64,000 bases of DNA from an uncultured Oscillospiraceae bacterium (GTDB taxonomy: Bacteria; Bacillota; Clostridia; Oscillospirales; Oscillospiraceae), in assembly GCA_947626315.1 (NCBI GenBank), contig CANQRQ010000002.1, positions 82,538 to 146,537 of the forward strand. The letters are read 5' to 3'. This document shows, one piece after another, positions 51,057 to 59,170 of this stretch. The notes below the pieces were generated by a model. It made no database searches. It had not been told where the DNA came from and saw nothing but the letters and a program-made list of their open reading frames with translations. The translations under genes and the position numbers were made by a program. Every line of letters begins with the position of its first letter. Position 1 is the first letter of the stretch.

Positions 51057-51962
51057 TCACTCTTGCTTTTTGTCACCCTTATTCCTGAATTCCTCTAAAA
51101 GCTGCTTGCTGTTCTTTTTCGGTTTGCGGAAGCTGTAATAGAACAGCATGCCCGTCAGCAGCAGGAACAGCAGCGGCACGCCCACCGCCGGGATCACCAC
51201 ATAGGTGGAGATCCGGCTGGCGTCCGGCATGACGATCACCGAGTCCGGCAGGTTTTCGATCCGGGTCCCCCGCACAAGCATCCGGTGGCTGTTTACCCCG
51301 TAGGGCGTGCAGGTGACCAGGGTACAGTAGTCCTCCCCCGGGGTGATCTCCAGGTCCTCTACCTCCTCCGGCAGCACGATCCGGATCTGATCCACCACAT
51401 AGGTGATCTTCCGGGTCAGCACCGTGACGGTGAAGACGTCCCCCTCCTTCAGCTGGTCCAGGTCGGTGAACAGCCGGGCGGAGGGCAGGCCCCGGTGGCC
51501 GGAGATGGCGCAGTGGGTGTTCTCACCGCCCACGGGGAGAGAGGTCCCTTCCAGGTGCCCCGTGGCCACCTGCAGAATGGCGTCCCCGGTGCCGTGGTAG
51601 ATGGGCAGATAGACCTTGATGGACGGGATCTCCACATAGCCCATGATCCCGTCGCCGTTTACGTCCAGCAGCGCCTCATACTCGGCGGCCATATCCTCGG
51701 ACATAGGGAAGTGGACCCCGGTCTGGGCCAGGCGCTCATTGAAGGCGTCCGCTGCCGCCAGCATGGCCTCCGCCTCGCCGCTGTCGATGTTCTCCACCGC
51801 CTCGATGTAGGAGGCCACGGCCCTGGTCTGGTGGTAGCTGTTCCACCAGTCGGCCACCGTGGGGTACAGCAGCAGCCCCAGCCCGGCCAGAAGGATCAGC
51901 AGGAGGATGAAGGTGGAAACCTTGCCGCTCCCCCGTTTTTTTGCTTTTTGTGTCTGTGACAT
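51057..51962 (-). CDS. Class C (pilin-polymerising) sortase
   Basis: 301 residues. N-terminal and C-terminal membrane helices (about 17-36 and 245-272), as in class C. The catalytic His is in CAISGHRGLPSARLF, Cys in TLVTCTPYGVNSHRMLVRG, with the Arg following. A lid region precedes the core. It should link the LPETG major pilin and the LPESG adhesin into pili through isopeptide bonds. It is the only sortase in the window. Confidence 0.95.
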   Translation of the reverse strand: MSQTQKAKKRGSGKVSTFILLLILLAGLGLLLYPTVADWWNSYHQTRAVASYIEAVENIDSGEAEAMLAAADAFNERLAQTGVHFPMSEDMAAEYEALLDVNGDGIMGYVEIPSIKVYLPIYHGTGDAILQVATGHLEGTSLPVGGENTHCAISGHRGLPSARLFTDLDQLKEGDVFTVTVLTRKITYVVDQIRIVLPEEVEDLEITPGEDYCTLVTCTPYGVNSHRMLVRGTRIENLPDSVIVMPDASRISTYVVIPAVGVPLLFLLLTGMLFYYSFRKPKKNSKQLLEEFRNKGDKKQE

Positions 51963-51978
51963 AGAAGGTCCCTCGGAC

Positions 51979-52061
51979 TAATTAGGAATTAGGAATGAGG
52001 AATGAAGGAATAATAGATTTAAAACCATTAATTCCTAATTCTTAATTCCTAATTCTTAATT
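51979..52061. repeat. AT-rich TTAGGAA/TTCCTAA repeat palindrome
   Basis: About five TTAGGAA-like units on the left face TTCCTAA-like units on the right across ATTTAAAACC. The arms form an imperfect long hairpin between the pilin and sortase genes. Base composition contrasts sharply with the flanks. Confidence 0.65.
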
Positions 52062-52073
52062 GGAAAGCTTTTT

Positions 52074-52113
52074 CCTTCTCTCTTCTCGCCCTTGCGGGCG
52101 AGAAGAGAGGGAA
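52074..52113 (-). terminator. Hairpin after the major pilin gene
   Basis: TCTCTTCTCGCCC pairs with GGGCGAGAAGAGA. It lies 10 bp after the pilin stop and precedes AT-rich DNA. Partial termination would give much more major pilin than sortase, as in other pilus operons. Confidence 0.7.
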
Positions 52114-52123
52114 TTAAGAGAAC

Positions 52124-53686
52124 TCAGCTTTCTTTGCTCATGCGCTTCTTGGTCACCAGCAGCACCAGGGCCGCGACAACCAGCACGCCGCCCACGGCGT
52201 AGAAAATGGTGGTGCCGATGCCGCCGGTCTCCGGCAGCTCTAGGCCGGACTGGTTGACAATGTCGGTGGAAGCGACGCCGGTGGCCGGGGTAACGGTGAA
52301 GGTAATTTTGCTCTCACCGGTAACATCCGTGATCTCATCGCCGTCCTTATCGACCTGAGTGACCTTGAGATCGGTAAGTCCAGCGGCGGTTCCGTCAGTA
52401 TGGACAGCTTCAACAGTGAAGTAAATAGGATCGATGGTGTTGAAGCCCGGAGGCGTGGTGGTCTCCTCGATCATGTAACGACCATCGTCCAGGCCCTTGA
52501 AATCGAAGACGGTCACGTCTGTAACCTCGTCTCCGACCTTCACGTACTCAGAGCCGTTCCACTTGTACAGGGTAAAGCCGGCGCCCTTCAGGGGGACGAA
52601 ACCATCACCATCCGCATCGTCGTCGCCTTCAGCAGCCTTGCGGACCTTGTTGATCTCGAGCTGGAAGGTGAAAACAGTGACCGTATCCTCGGGGGTGTGG
52701 CCGGTGCCCTCATGGTTGGGATTGTTGGAGTACTCCAGCTTCACGGTGTTCGGGTTGCCGTCAGGTCCGATCACAGCGCTTTCGTTCAGAGTGGAGTTGA
52801 AGGAAACAACAACCTTGCTGTCTTTGGTCGCGGAGGGAGCAACACTCTTAAGATTTGCGATAGCGACCTCAAAGGTGCAGCCATCTTCCAGGCCCTCCGT
52901 CGTCAGAGTATACTGACCGTCAGTGAGCGCAGCGCCGTTAACCGTGACAGAAACGATGCCGGAGAAGGTAAGGCCAGCGCTCTGGGTATCGTGGAACACC
53001 AGCTTGTAGCTGTCATAATCGGCATAGTTGCTGGGCAGGGAGGCAGTCAGCTGGAAGGGAACGGTGTCGTTGATATCCCAGTCAGCGGTGTCGCGCCAGG
53101 TTTCATCGTCGTTGTCCTGAACCTTCTTTTCAACAGAAGGAACATCGGCCTTGGGCTTCATATCGGTGTCGCCAAGGACCTGAACGATGTAGTCGGAAAT
53201 TGCGAAATCCTCAGCACCGGGGTCATCCTGGGTATCGAGGACGAAGTAATAACCGGCAGCGACAGGGGCAGTTGCATATTTACCGTCACCATTATCGTCC
53301 ATAGCAACAGGATTTTGGACCTTGCCGACGATAGCGGCGGCGATCGCATGAGCCTCGAGGGACGAGATCCCCTCCGCGACCTTGGCGGCGTCCTCCACAT
53401 CCGTAACATCGGCAAGATCTGCCAGAGCCGCCTTGCCAGCATCGGTCAGGCCATTGCCCCACTTGACGTTGGACAGGACATCTTTACCGTCTTTCGTTGC
53501 CAGGTCGCCAGTAAAGATCTGGTAAGCCTGATAGACGTGCGTGCCAGTGGTCTTTTCGATGGTGAGCACAAAGCCTCCATCTTCGCCCGGATCGGCGGGG
53601 GTAACCGCCGCGAACGCCGTGACCGAGACGCTCATGAGGAGCAGGACGGCCAGGAGCAGGCAGCTCAGTTTTTTCAGTGCTTTCAT
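52124..53686 (-). CDS. Major pilin, SpaA/FimA type (LPETG)
   Basis: 520 residues. Signal peptide (to VTAFA), an N-terminal pilin domain (FVLTIEKTTGTHVYQAYQIFTG), a middle domain, and a Cna-B domain with the E-box YMIEETTTPPGF that forms an isopeptide bond. LELPETGG, a membrane helix and the tail KKRMSK complete the sorting signal. Family pilins use a lysine in a pilin motif; the candidate region is near VPSVEKKVQDND. It is polymerised by the sortase downstream and has the likely highest expression of the set (own ribosome site AAAAGGAG, hairpins on both sides). Confidence 0.93.
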   Translation of the reverse strand: MKALKKLSCLLLAVLLLMSVSVTAFAAVTPADPGEDGGFVLTIEKTTGTHVYQAYQIFTGDLATKDGKDVLSNVKWGNGLTDAGKAALADLADVTDVEDAAKVAEGISSLEAHAIAAAIVGKVQNPVAMDDNGDGKYATAPVAAGYYFVLDTQDDPGAEDFAISDYIVQVLGDTDMKPKADVPSVEKKVQDNDDETWRDTADWDINDTVPFQLTASLPSNYADYDSYKLVFHDTQSAGLTFSGIVSVTVNGAALTDGQYTLTTEGLEDGCTFEVAIANLKSVAPSATKDSKVVVSFNSTLNESAVIGPDGNPNTVKLEYSNNPNHEGTGHTPEDTVTVFTFQLEINKVRKAAEGDDDADGDGFVPLKGAGFTLYKWNGSEYVKVGDEVTDVTVFDFKGLDDGRYMIEETTTPPGFNTIDPIYFTVEAVHTDGTAAGLTDLKVTQVDKDGDEITDVTGESKITFTVTPATGVASTDIVNQSGLELPETGGIGTTIFYAVGGVLVVAALVLLVTKKRMSKES

Positions 53687-53787
53687 TTTGTTCTTTTCTC
53701 CTTTTAAAAAGATTTTTTAAAAGCGGGATACGCGAAATGGGAACTTGCTGTTAGGAGTTACGATCGCTGGGGTGTATGTGCTCGGGG

Positions 53788-53813
53788 CTTCCCGGTCCCG
53801 GGGGGACCGGGAG
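53788..53813. other. GC-rich hairpin between adhesin and pilin genes
   Basis: CCCGGTCCC and GGGACCGGG pair in the 154-bp gap. Without a U-tract it is more likely an RNA stability or processing element than a terminator. Confidence 0.5.
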
Positions 53814-53840
53814 ACCCACGGGAAAACTGAGAGCTACGGA

Positions 53841-56800
53841 TCAGGCTTCTCCCCCTTTCCGCTTGCGCTGGGAGGTCTCCAGGAGCAGAATCGCCGACAG
53901 GGCCATCATGCCCAGTCCTACTGCGTACAGGGGTCCAAGGCCCTCGCCGCCAGATTCGGGCAGGGAGTAGGCAACAGGGGGATCGCCGACCGTCAGCATT
54001 CCATCCGGCGGAGCAATGTCCACCGTAGGATCGATGTCGTCATTCTTGAGTCCAAAGTAGAACAGGACAGGCTCTTCTAACAGCTCATACCCTGCCGGGG
54101 CTGTGATTTCCTTAAGAATGTAGTAACGTCCGGGTTCAAGATTCTTGCTCTCCACAGGAACGCTCCCGTCTGCGTCAGTCGTTAGTTCCTGCGCCAAACG
54201 GCATTGATAGGTTGTTTCTCCTATGGTTATTTCTTCCTTGTATTCCTTGTACTGTCCCGCGCTCTGCGTACCGCTCTCCGGTTTAACAGCGTACAACTCA
54301 AATTTCGCGTTGGGCAGTTTTTTGCTGTTATTCTCACTGTCGACCTTCACGATCGTCAGATGATACTCTTTGCCGCCGCCGCCGGCATTAATATCGTCGA
54401 CCTTCAGCGCTCCTTCATAGCTGCTGTCCGAGCGGGCCACGCCATCGATGCTGGCTTTGTTTGTCACTTCCACGCCATCACCCACTTCGATGATCAGCGC
54501 ATCGTAGGTGATCTGCAGGGCCACGCTGTCGGGAATTTTCAGCTTGAACTGATGCTCATCCTCGGTCGGCAGGAAGCCCCACTGGCCGGATCCCAGGGTC
54601 GCGTCAACGGTGGTATTCCCAATGCCAGTCAGCAGCGTTCCGCCCTTGTCAGTCACTTTGATGTTGTCCGGATTGATCTGGATGCCGGTGCTGTCATCCG
54701 TTACGATCAGGTAATCCTTATCCTTATCCAGATCGGCGCCGGCCGGATTGATGTCCAGCGTAAAGGTGATCAGATTGCTGGTTCCGTCCTGCTCGGCGGT
54801 CTTGGTCAGCCGGTTGGGCAGATAGGGAACTGTCTCGTCGGTGCCCCAATGGGTCATATTTTTGTCCTTGATCTCGGCGTGGTTATCAATATCAACCGCG
54901 CTCTCGTCATCGGCGTGCTTCATCAGCCAGTCACGGGTGGCCTTGAGCTTGTAGTGAAATGAGATCTCCGTCAAATCGTCATTACTCCACGCATCGTGCG
55001 CCCCGTAGTTCCCCGCAAAGAAGTTAATCAGCGGTGCGGAGATCGATCTCCCGTCCTCGCTCAATTCAGACCCCCTGCTGGTCAGATACGCGAAGGTTTG
55101 GGTGTTTCCGTACCGATCCGTTGTCACCGCGTACAGGCTGCCCGGCACATACTCCCAGCCCTCGGGCAGCACGTCGTAAAACTCAGCCTGCATCGTGTAC
55201 TGGTAATCCCAGCTATTGTATTCATCGAAGCTGTCGTAAACGTCCTGCCCGACCTTCTTGAAGTAGTCCCGGACGGTGTCGTCCGACAAGCCCACCGTGA
55301 CGGTGTAGTCGATGGTGTTGGTGTTCTTGTCCGGAACGCCGGTCTTGTTGATTTTCTCGATGTTGTTGAAGAACACCGAGTAGCCAGGGTTGTACTTGCT
55401 GAAGCGGAGGTTGACGTTGTTCGTGACGCCGGCGTGCAGTATCTGCTCCGGGGTCAGGGTCCTTTCGGTTTTGGTATCAAGACTCTTGACGGTCAGCTCT
55501 GCCTCGCCGGACAGATCCAGGTCGTACTCCGTGATGACCAGCCGGTCTTTATCATGATTCCAGCTGCCCCAATTCCCCCAGTATTCGTTATAGTCCCGCA
55601 TGTGGTCGAAGCCGAAGATGATGTACAGCGTCCTGTCACCGAAGTAGTGGACATACTGGTCCACGTTCGTGGCTTCATAGCCCTCCGGCTTGCTGTTGAC
55701 GTCGAAGGTATAGAAGTCGAAGCCAGTCAGCGGCTGGGCCTGATTCACCCAAGTCTGAAGGTTCTCCTGGAGTTTGTCGGGGTCCTCGTTGTCCTTCCAG
55801 CCGAACTGGCCGTCGGGCAAGTCCACGGCCCTGACCGTCAGGCTGTTGAGGGCGACCCGGCCGCCGTCCTTTTTGAACTCTTCGATGTACCAGCGCTCGC
55901 CGCCGTAATTGACGTACATATCGTCCTGGATAAAGAGGGGCTCCCACGTCCCCTTCGGGATCACCGTGTAGAGGGTGTAGTGCAGCTTGTGCGTGGCTTC
56001 GTCATAGTGCTGGTCCTTGAAGATCAAGCCGTCGCCGGTGGTCGTCACGTTAATCCACACGTTGCTGTTCTGCTTTTCCTCCACTTCGACGGGCGGCTTT
56101 CCTTCTGGGTCGTCGGGGTCCTCCAGCGGCATGGAGCCGTGGACCGTGACCTCGTTGAGCGCGCTGCCGCTGAGCAGGCCGACGCCTTTCATATTGTAGT
56201 CCACATCGTACTCATAGGAGACGTTCAGCACGTCGCCCTCGTACAGCGTCGCGTAGGGGTCCTTGAGCTTGACGATGAACGTCTGCTTCTCCGGGTTCTC
56301 CGGGTCGGTCTCGCCGGGGATCAGCTCATATTGATCGGACGTGAGCTCGATGGGCTCGCTGTTTGGGTCAGCCGTCGCCCGCTTGAGGGTGACCTTTATA
56401 TTCTGATAGGCTCCCACCTTAATCGCGTCAGTCTGGGGCGGGGTGAGCACGTCGGTAACCTGCACGTTCTCCACCGTGCCGTGCTCTACCGTGGTCGTCA
56501 CGGTGTAGGACAGCGTCCCGCCTTTTCCGTCCGCGTCCTCCTGGAGCCCGCCGCTTTTCTGCACGTCCAGCCGGGGCTGATCCGTGACCACAAATTTAAA
56601 GTCCTCGCCGGTGTCCCCGAAGTGAACGTCCGCGTCGCTTCCGCCCTCCGTTTTCTGTGCGGTGGCATCCATGTCGAAGAACAGCGTGTAGCCGGTTGAA
56701 CCCTCCAGTTTCTGCTTTCCTTCCTCGGTAAGCTCAATCGTCAACCGGCCATCCGCGTCGACCGAGTATTTTCCGATCAAAACGCCGTCGATCTCCAAGC

Positions 56801-58823
56801 TCACATCGCTGCGCGGTGTAACCTGAAAGTTGCTTGGAATTTGATAGGTCATTTGCCCGTTTTTGTCCCACTTAAACTGGTTTCCATCCATTCCGCCCTC
56901 TTGGAATTCCATGTGGATCGAGTACGACTCGCCCACATACAGCTTGCCGTCCGTGACCTCCTCGCCCTTGTTGTCCTTGATTGTCACACCGTCAAGCAGA
57001 CCGGTCATATCGCCTGTCTGGGGGATAGGAGCGCTCTCCGTGCCATCACCGAAGATAATGGCAAGATCCGGTATGCCGTCCAGGAAATTCACCAGGAAGC
57101 TGAAGGGGGAGAAACTGCCGGTCTTAAAGCTGACGCCGTTTTCATCGGACACAGATTCCAGGATCTCCGGGCCGCCGCCGGCAAAGTGGACCACGGTGAC
57201 AGGAACCCCGGTGGGGATGCCGTTTTCATCCAGGAACTGGACCGTGACAGTGACCGGCGCGGCGGGCTCCACCTTGGTCTCGTCGGGCAGGTAGAAGCCG
57301 ATGTCATACAGCAGCACCTTGCTCACTTCCATCTGCCCCTCCACGGCGGCGATGGCTTCCTCCATGTTCCGCTCATAGGCGGCGATATCGCCGGAGGCCG
57401 TGATCTGCGCGGCCCGCAGCTCCGCCTCCTCGGGGATCTGGGCCTCGGCGGTGTAGGTCACGTTGATGAGGACGCCGCTGTCCTGGCAGGTCTTGGTCAG
57501 AGCCTCCTCTGTCTCAGCAGGAGTAAGGCAGGTCTCAGTGTGAATGTGCTCCTCCAAGCCGCACACGATCTCGCCGCTCTCGTCCCGGCAGGACTCGTCA
57601 TGAGTGTGTTCGGTCAGGCCGCAGATGTACTCCGGGGCCGCGCTCTCCTCGGGAGCGGCCAGGCAGCTCTCATCGTGAGTGTGCTCCTCCAGGCCGCACA
57701 TGATCTCGCCGTTCTCGTCCCGGCACTCGTCAGAGTGGGTGTGTTCAATCTTGCCGCAGATATACTCAGGCGCGGGGACCTCCGGGTCGTCCCCGGTGGT
57801 CTCAAAGAAGAACAGGCCGTCACCGTCGTTCTCTACCTGGCGCTCCTCCATGGTGAAGCAGCCTTCCCCGTGGACGTGCTCCAGCAGTTCGATTTTTCCG
57901 CAGATCGGGTTGCCGGTCCGGTTGCCGGCGCCGTCCAGCACAAAGCAAGCGTCCGTATGCTCATGATTTTCCAGTTTGCCGCAGATCAGCTCCCGCCTTG
58001 TCTCAAAGCACTCGTCTGTATGGACATGGCCGCCCTCGGGGATCTCTCCTTCGGGGATCTGGCAGGTCAGGGTCTCTGTCCAGGCGTAGCAGTCGTCGGT
58101 GTGGGTGTGCTCAGGGATCTCACAGATCAGGGCCTCGTTGACTGTGTAGCACTCGGGGCCGTGGTTGTGGAGCTCCGTAGTCTTGTCGCAGATCAGGGTC
58201 CTGACCTCGGTGTAGCAGGCGCCCGAATGGGTATGGGTCTCGCTTTCTTCTTCGCCGCAGCTGAGTTCCCGGTTCACGGTGTAGCAGGAATCATTGTGGG
58301 TGTGAGCCTGTTCTGTCTTGTCGCAGGTCAGCACTTCTTCCCGGTTAAAGCAAGCGTCCCCGTGGGTGTGTTCCTCCTGGGTGCAGGTCAACTCACCGCG
58401 CTGCCGGTCAAAGCATTCCTCCGTATGCTCGTGGCCCTTGGCCTCCTCCTGGCCGCATATGGGGGTCTTGACATCTTCGTAGCAGCTGTCCTCATGGACG
58501 TGGGGCCAGATCTCCGGCAGAGGGCATACCAGGGTGCCGTTCTCGTCGCGGCAATCGTCATTATGGACGTGCACTACGTAGTCAGCATAGCCGCATACGA
58601 GTTCTCCTTCCGCATTTTTGCAAGACGGCGTATGCTCATGCACCACCAGTGGGCAGGTCAGCACCTTGACCTGCTGCGTCATGGCATGGCCCGTAAAGGT
58701 GAGAATCCCCACCGTGGCCGCCGTGACCACCAGTGCCAGGCAGAGAAAGACCGCCATTGCCCGCGCTGCCGTCTTATGCTCCCGCACAAGCTCAGCCACT
58801 TGTCTGAAAATAGAAGATTCCAT
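53841..58823 (-). CDS. Giant LPESG-anchored adhesin with HxHxxxC repeats (pilus tip candidate)
   Basis: 1,660 residues. A long signal anchor (about 22-45) leads into a stretch (about 60-435) with 16 HxHxxxC units, each paired with one further Cys (e.g. EHTHTDDC, GHVHTDEC, EHTHDESC). Next come a helical piece and several beta domains (about 440-1500), a SpaA/Cna-B domain with E-box YYILKEITAPAGY, and LPESGG, membrane helix, KRKGG tail. Presumably covalently anchored and first in the pilus operon, where tip adhesins often sit. AAGGAGGG ribosome site. It reads directly from the invertible promoter segment. Confidence 0.85.
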   Translation of the reverse strand: MESSIFRQVAELVREHKTAARAMAVFLCLALVVTAATVGILTFTGHAMTQQVKVLTCPLVVHEHTPSCKNAEGELVCGYADYVVHVHNDDCRDENGTLVCPLPEIWPHVHEDSCYEDVKTPICGQEEAKGHEHTEECFDRQRGELTCTQEEHTHGDACFNREEVLTCDKTEQAHTHNDSCYTVNRELSCGEEESETHTHSGACYTEVRTLICDKTTELHNHGPECYTVNEALICEIPEHTHTDDCYAWTETLTCQIPEGEIPEGGHVHTDECFETRRELICGKLENHEHTDACFVLDGAGNRTGNPICGKIELLEHVHGEGCFTMEERQVENDGDGLFFFETTGDDPEVPAPEYICGKIEHTHSDECRDENGEIMCGLEEHTHDESCLAAPEESAAPEYICGLTEHTHDESCRDESGEIVCGLEEHIHTETCLTPAETEEALTKTCQDSGVLINVTYTAEAQIPEEAELRAAQITASGDIAAYERNMEEAIAAVEGQMEVSKVLLYDIGFYLPDETKVEPAAPVTVTVQFLDENGIPTGVPVTVVHFAGGGPEILESVSDENGVSFKTGSFSPFSFLVNFLDGIPDLAIIFGDGTESAPIPQTGDMTGLLDGVTIKDNKGEEVTDGKLYVGESYSIHMEFQEGGMDGNQFKWDKNGQMTYQIPSNFQVTPRSDVSLEIDGVLIGKYSVDADGRLTIELTEEGKQKLEGSTGYTLFFDMDATAQKTEGGSDADVHFGDTGEDFKFVVTDQPRLDVQKSGGLQEDADGKGGTLSYTVTTTVEHGTVENVQVTDVLTPPQTDAIKVGAYQNIKVTLKRATADPNSEPIELTSDQYELIPGETDPENPEKQTFIVKLKDPYATLYEGDVLNVSYEYDVDYNMKGVGLLSGSALNEVTVHGSMPLEDPDDPEGKPPVEVEEKQNSNVWINVTTTGDGLIFKDQHYDEATHKLHYTLYTVIPKGTWEPLFIQDDMYVNYGGERWYIEEFKKDGGRVALNSLTVRAVDLPDGQFGWKDNEDPDKLQENLQTWVNQAQPLTGFDFYTFDVNSKPEGYEATNVDQYVHYFGDRTLYIIFGFDHMRDYNEYWGNWGSWNHDKDRLVITEYDLDLSGEAELTVKSLDTKTERTLTPEQILHAGVTNNVNLRFSKYNPGYSVFFNNIEKINKTGVPDKNTNTIDYTVTVGLSDDTVRDYFKKVGQDVYDSFDEYNSWDYQYTMQAEFYDVLPEGWEYVPGSLYAVTTDRYGNTQTFAYLTSRGSELSEDGRSISAPLINFFAGNYGAHDAWSNDDLTEISFHYKLKATRDWLMKHADDESAVDIDNHAEIKDKNMTHWGTDETVPYLPNRLTKTAEQDGTSNLITFTLDINPAGADLDKDKDYLIVTDDSTGIQINPDNIKVTDKGGTLLTGIGNTTVDATLGSGQWGFLPTEDEHQFKLKIPDSVALQITYDALIIEVGDGVEVTNKASIDGVARSDSSYEGALKVDDINAGGGGKEYHLTIVKVDSENNSKKLPNAKFELYAVKPESGTQSAGQYKEYKEEITIGETTYQCRLAQELTTDADGSVPVESKNLEPGRYYILKEITAPAGYELLEEPVLFYFGLKNDDIDPTVDIAPPDGMLTVGDPPVAYSLPESGGEGLGPLYAVGLGMMALSAILLLETSQRKRKGGEA

Positions 58824-58849
58824 AGTGCCCTCCTTCTACAACTCTCTCA

Positions 58850-58875
58850 ACCGCATAATGGGTGTTATGCGGTAA
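58850..58875. repeat. Left inverted repeat (recombination site) of the invertible segment
   Basis: 26 bp, an exact reverse complement of 59144-59169. Internally it has arms CCGCATAA and TTATGCGG around the asymmetric 6-bp spacer TGGGTG, the layout of tyrosine-recombinase core sites; the arms resemble dif half-sites. It lies 27 bp before the adhesin ATG, within its leader. Confidence 0.9.
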
Positions 58876-58909
58876 ATAGCGGCATTATTTCTCAAAATAC
58901 GTTTAGAGT

Positions 58910-58938
58910 ATTATACTACATACCCTGTTGAACTTCAA
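58910..58938 (-). promoter_or_regulatory. Promoter P1 inside the invertible segment
   Basis: TTGAAG (58933-58938) and TATAAT (58910-58915) with a 17-bp spacer, reading leftward. Transcription should begin near 58903, so the left recombination site lies in the 5' leader. Confidence 0.82.
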
Positions 58939-59041
58939 TAGCCTTTGCAAATTTAACGGTTGTTTCACAGGCTTGCATCCCTGGCAGGACCTGCCGGGGG
59001 TGGGAGTCTTTTGCTGCTGCTCCTGCTATTGAACCAATTAC

Positions 59042-59077
59042 AGTATAGCAAAGCTACAGTCTAAAAAACAGTCTAAA
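59042..59077 (-). promoter_or_regulatory. Promoter P2 with direct repeats, SARP-type layout
   Basis: Leftward: TTTAGACTGT occurs twice, 12 bp start to start (59068-59077 and 59056-59065). Exactly 8 bp (AGCTTTGC) separate the second from TATACT (59042-59047). There is no proper -35 box. SARP activators typically bind direct repeats of 11-bp period with the last repeat 8 bp before the -10. The operon encodes a SARP-like BTAD protein at 44196. Confidence 0.6.
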
Positions 59078-59143
59078 CTCAAAAGAAAAAAAGGTAATTT
59101 TCAATTTTTTTGCTCCCCTGGCCATGATGCCAGGGGATTTTGC

Positions 59144-59169
59144 TTACCGCATAACACCCATTATGCGGT
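59144..59169. repeat. Right inverted repeat (recombination site) of the invertible segment
   Basis: Perfect reverse complement of 58850-58875, 1 bp after the recombinase stop codon (59171-59173). The spacer reads CACCCA on this strand, so the two sites face opposite ways and recombination between them would invert, not delete. Confidence 0.9.
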
Positions 59170-59170
59170 A

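Larger units (their letters stand above)
58876..59143. other. 268-bp invertible promoter segment
   Basis: Bounded by the two 26-bp inverted repeats and adjacent to a tyrosine recombinase gene. No coding frame. It carries two leftward promoters (58910 and 59042) and two hairpins (CCCTGGCAG/CTGCCGGGG near 58980 and CCCCTGGC/GCCAGGGG at 59115-59136). In the present orientation the promoters read into the adhesin (ON). After inversion they would read into the 3' end of the recombinase gene, antisense. I found no good rightward promoter in the segment, so inversion should silence the operon. Confidence 0.85.

Noticed and set aside
52400..58931. Several long + strand frames opposite the pilin and adhesin genes
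   Set aside because: They are mirror images of signal-peptide and LPXTG proteins, without domain features or start signals.
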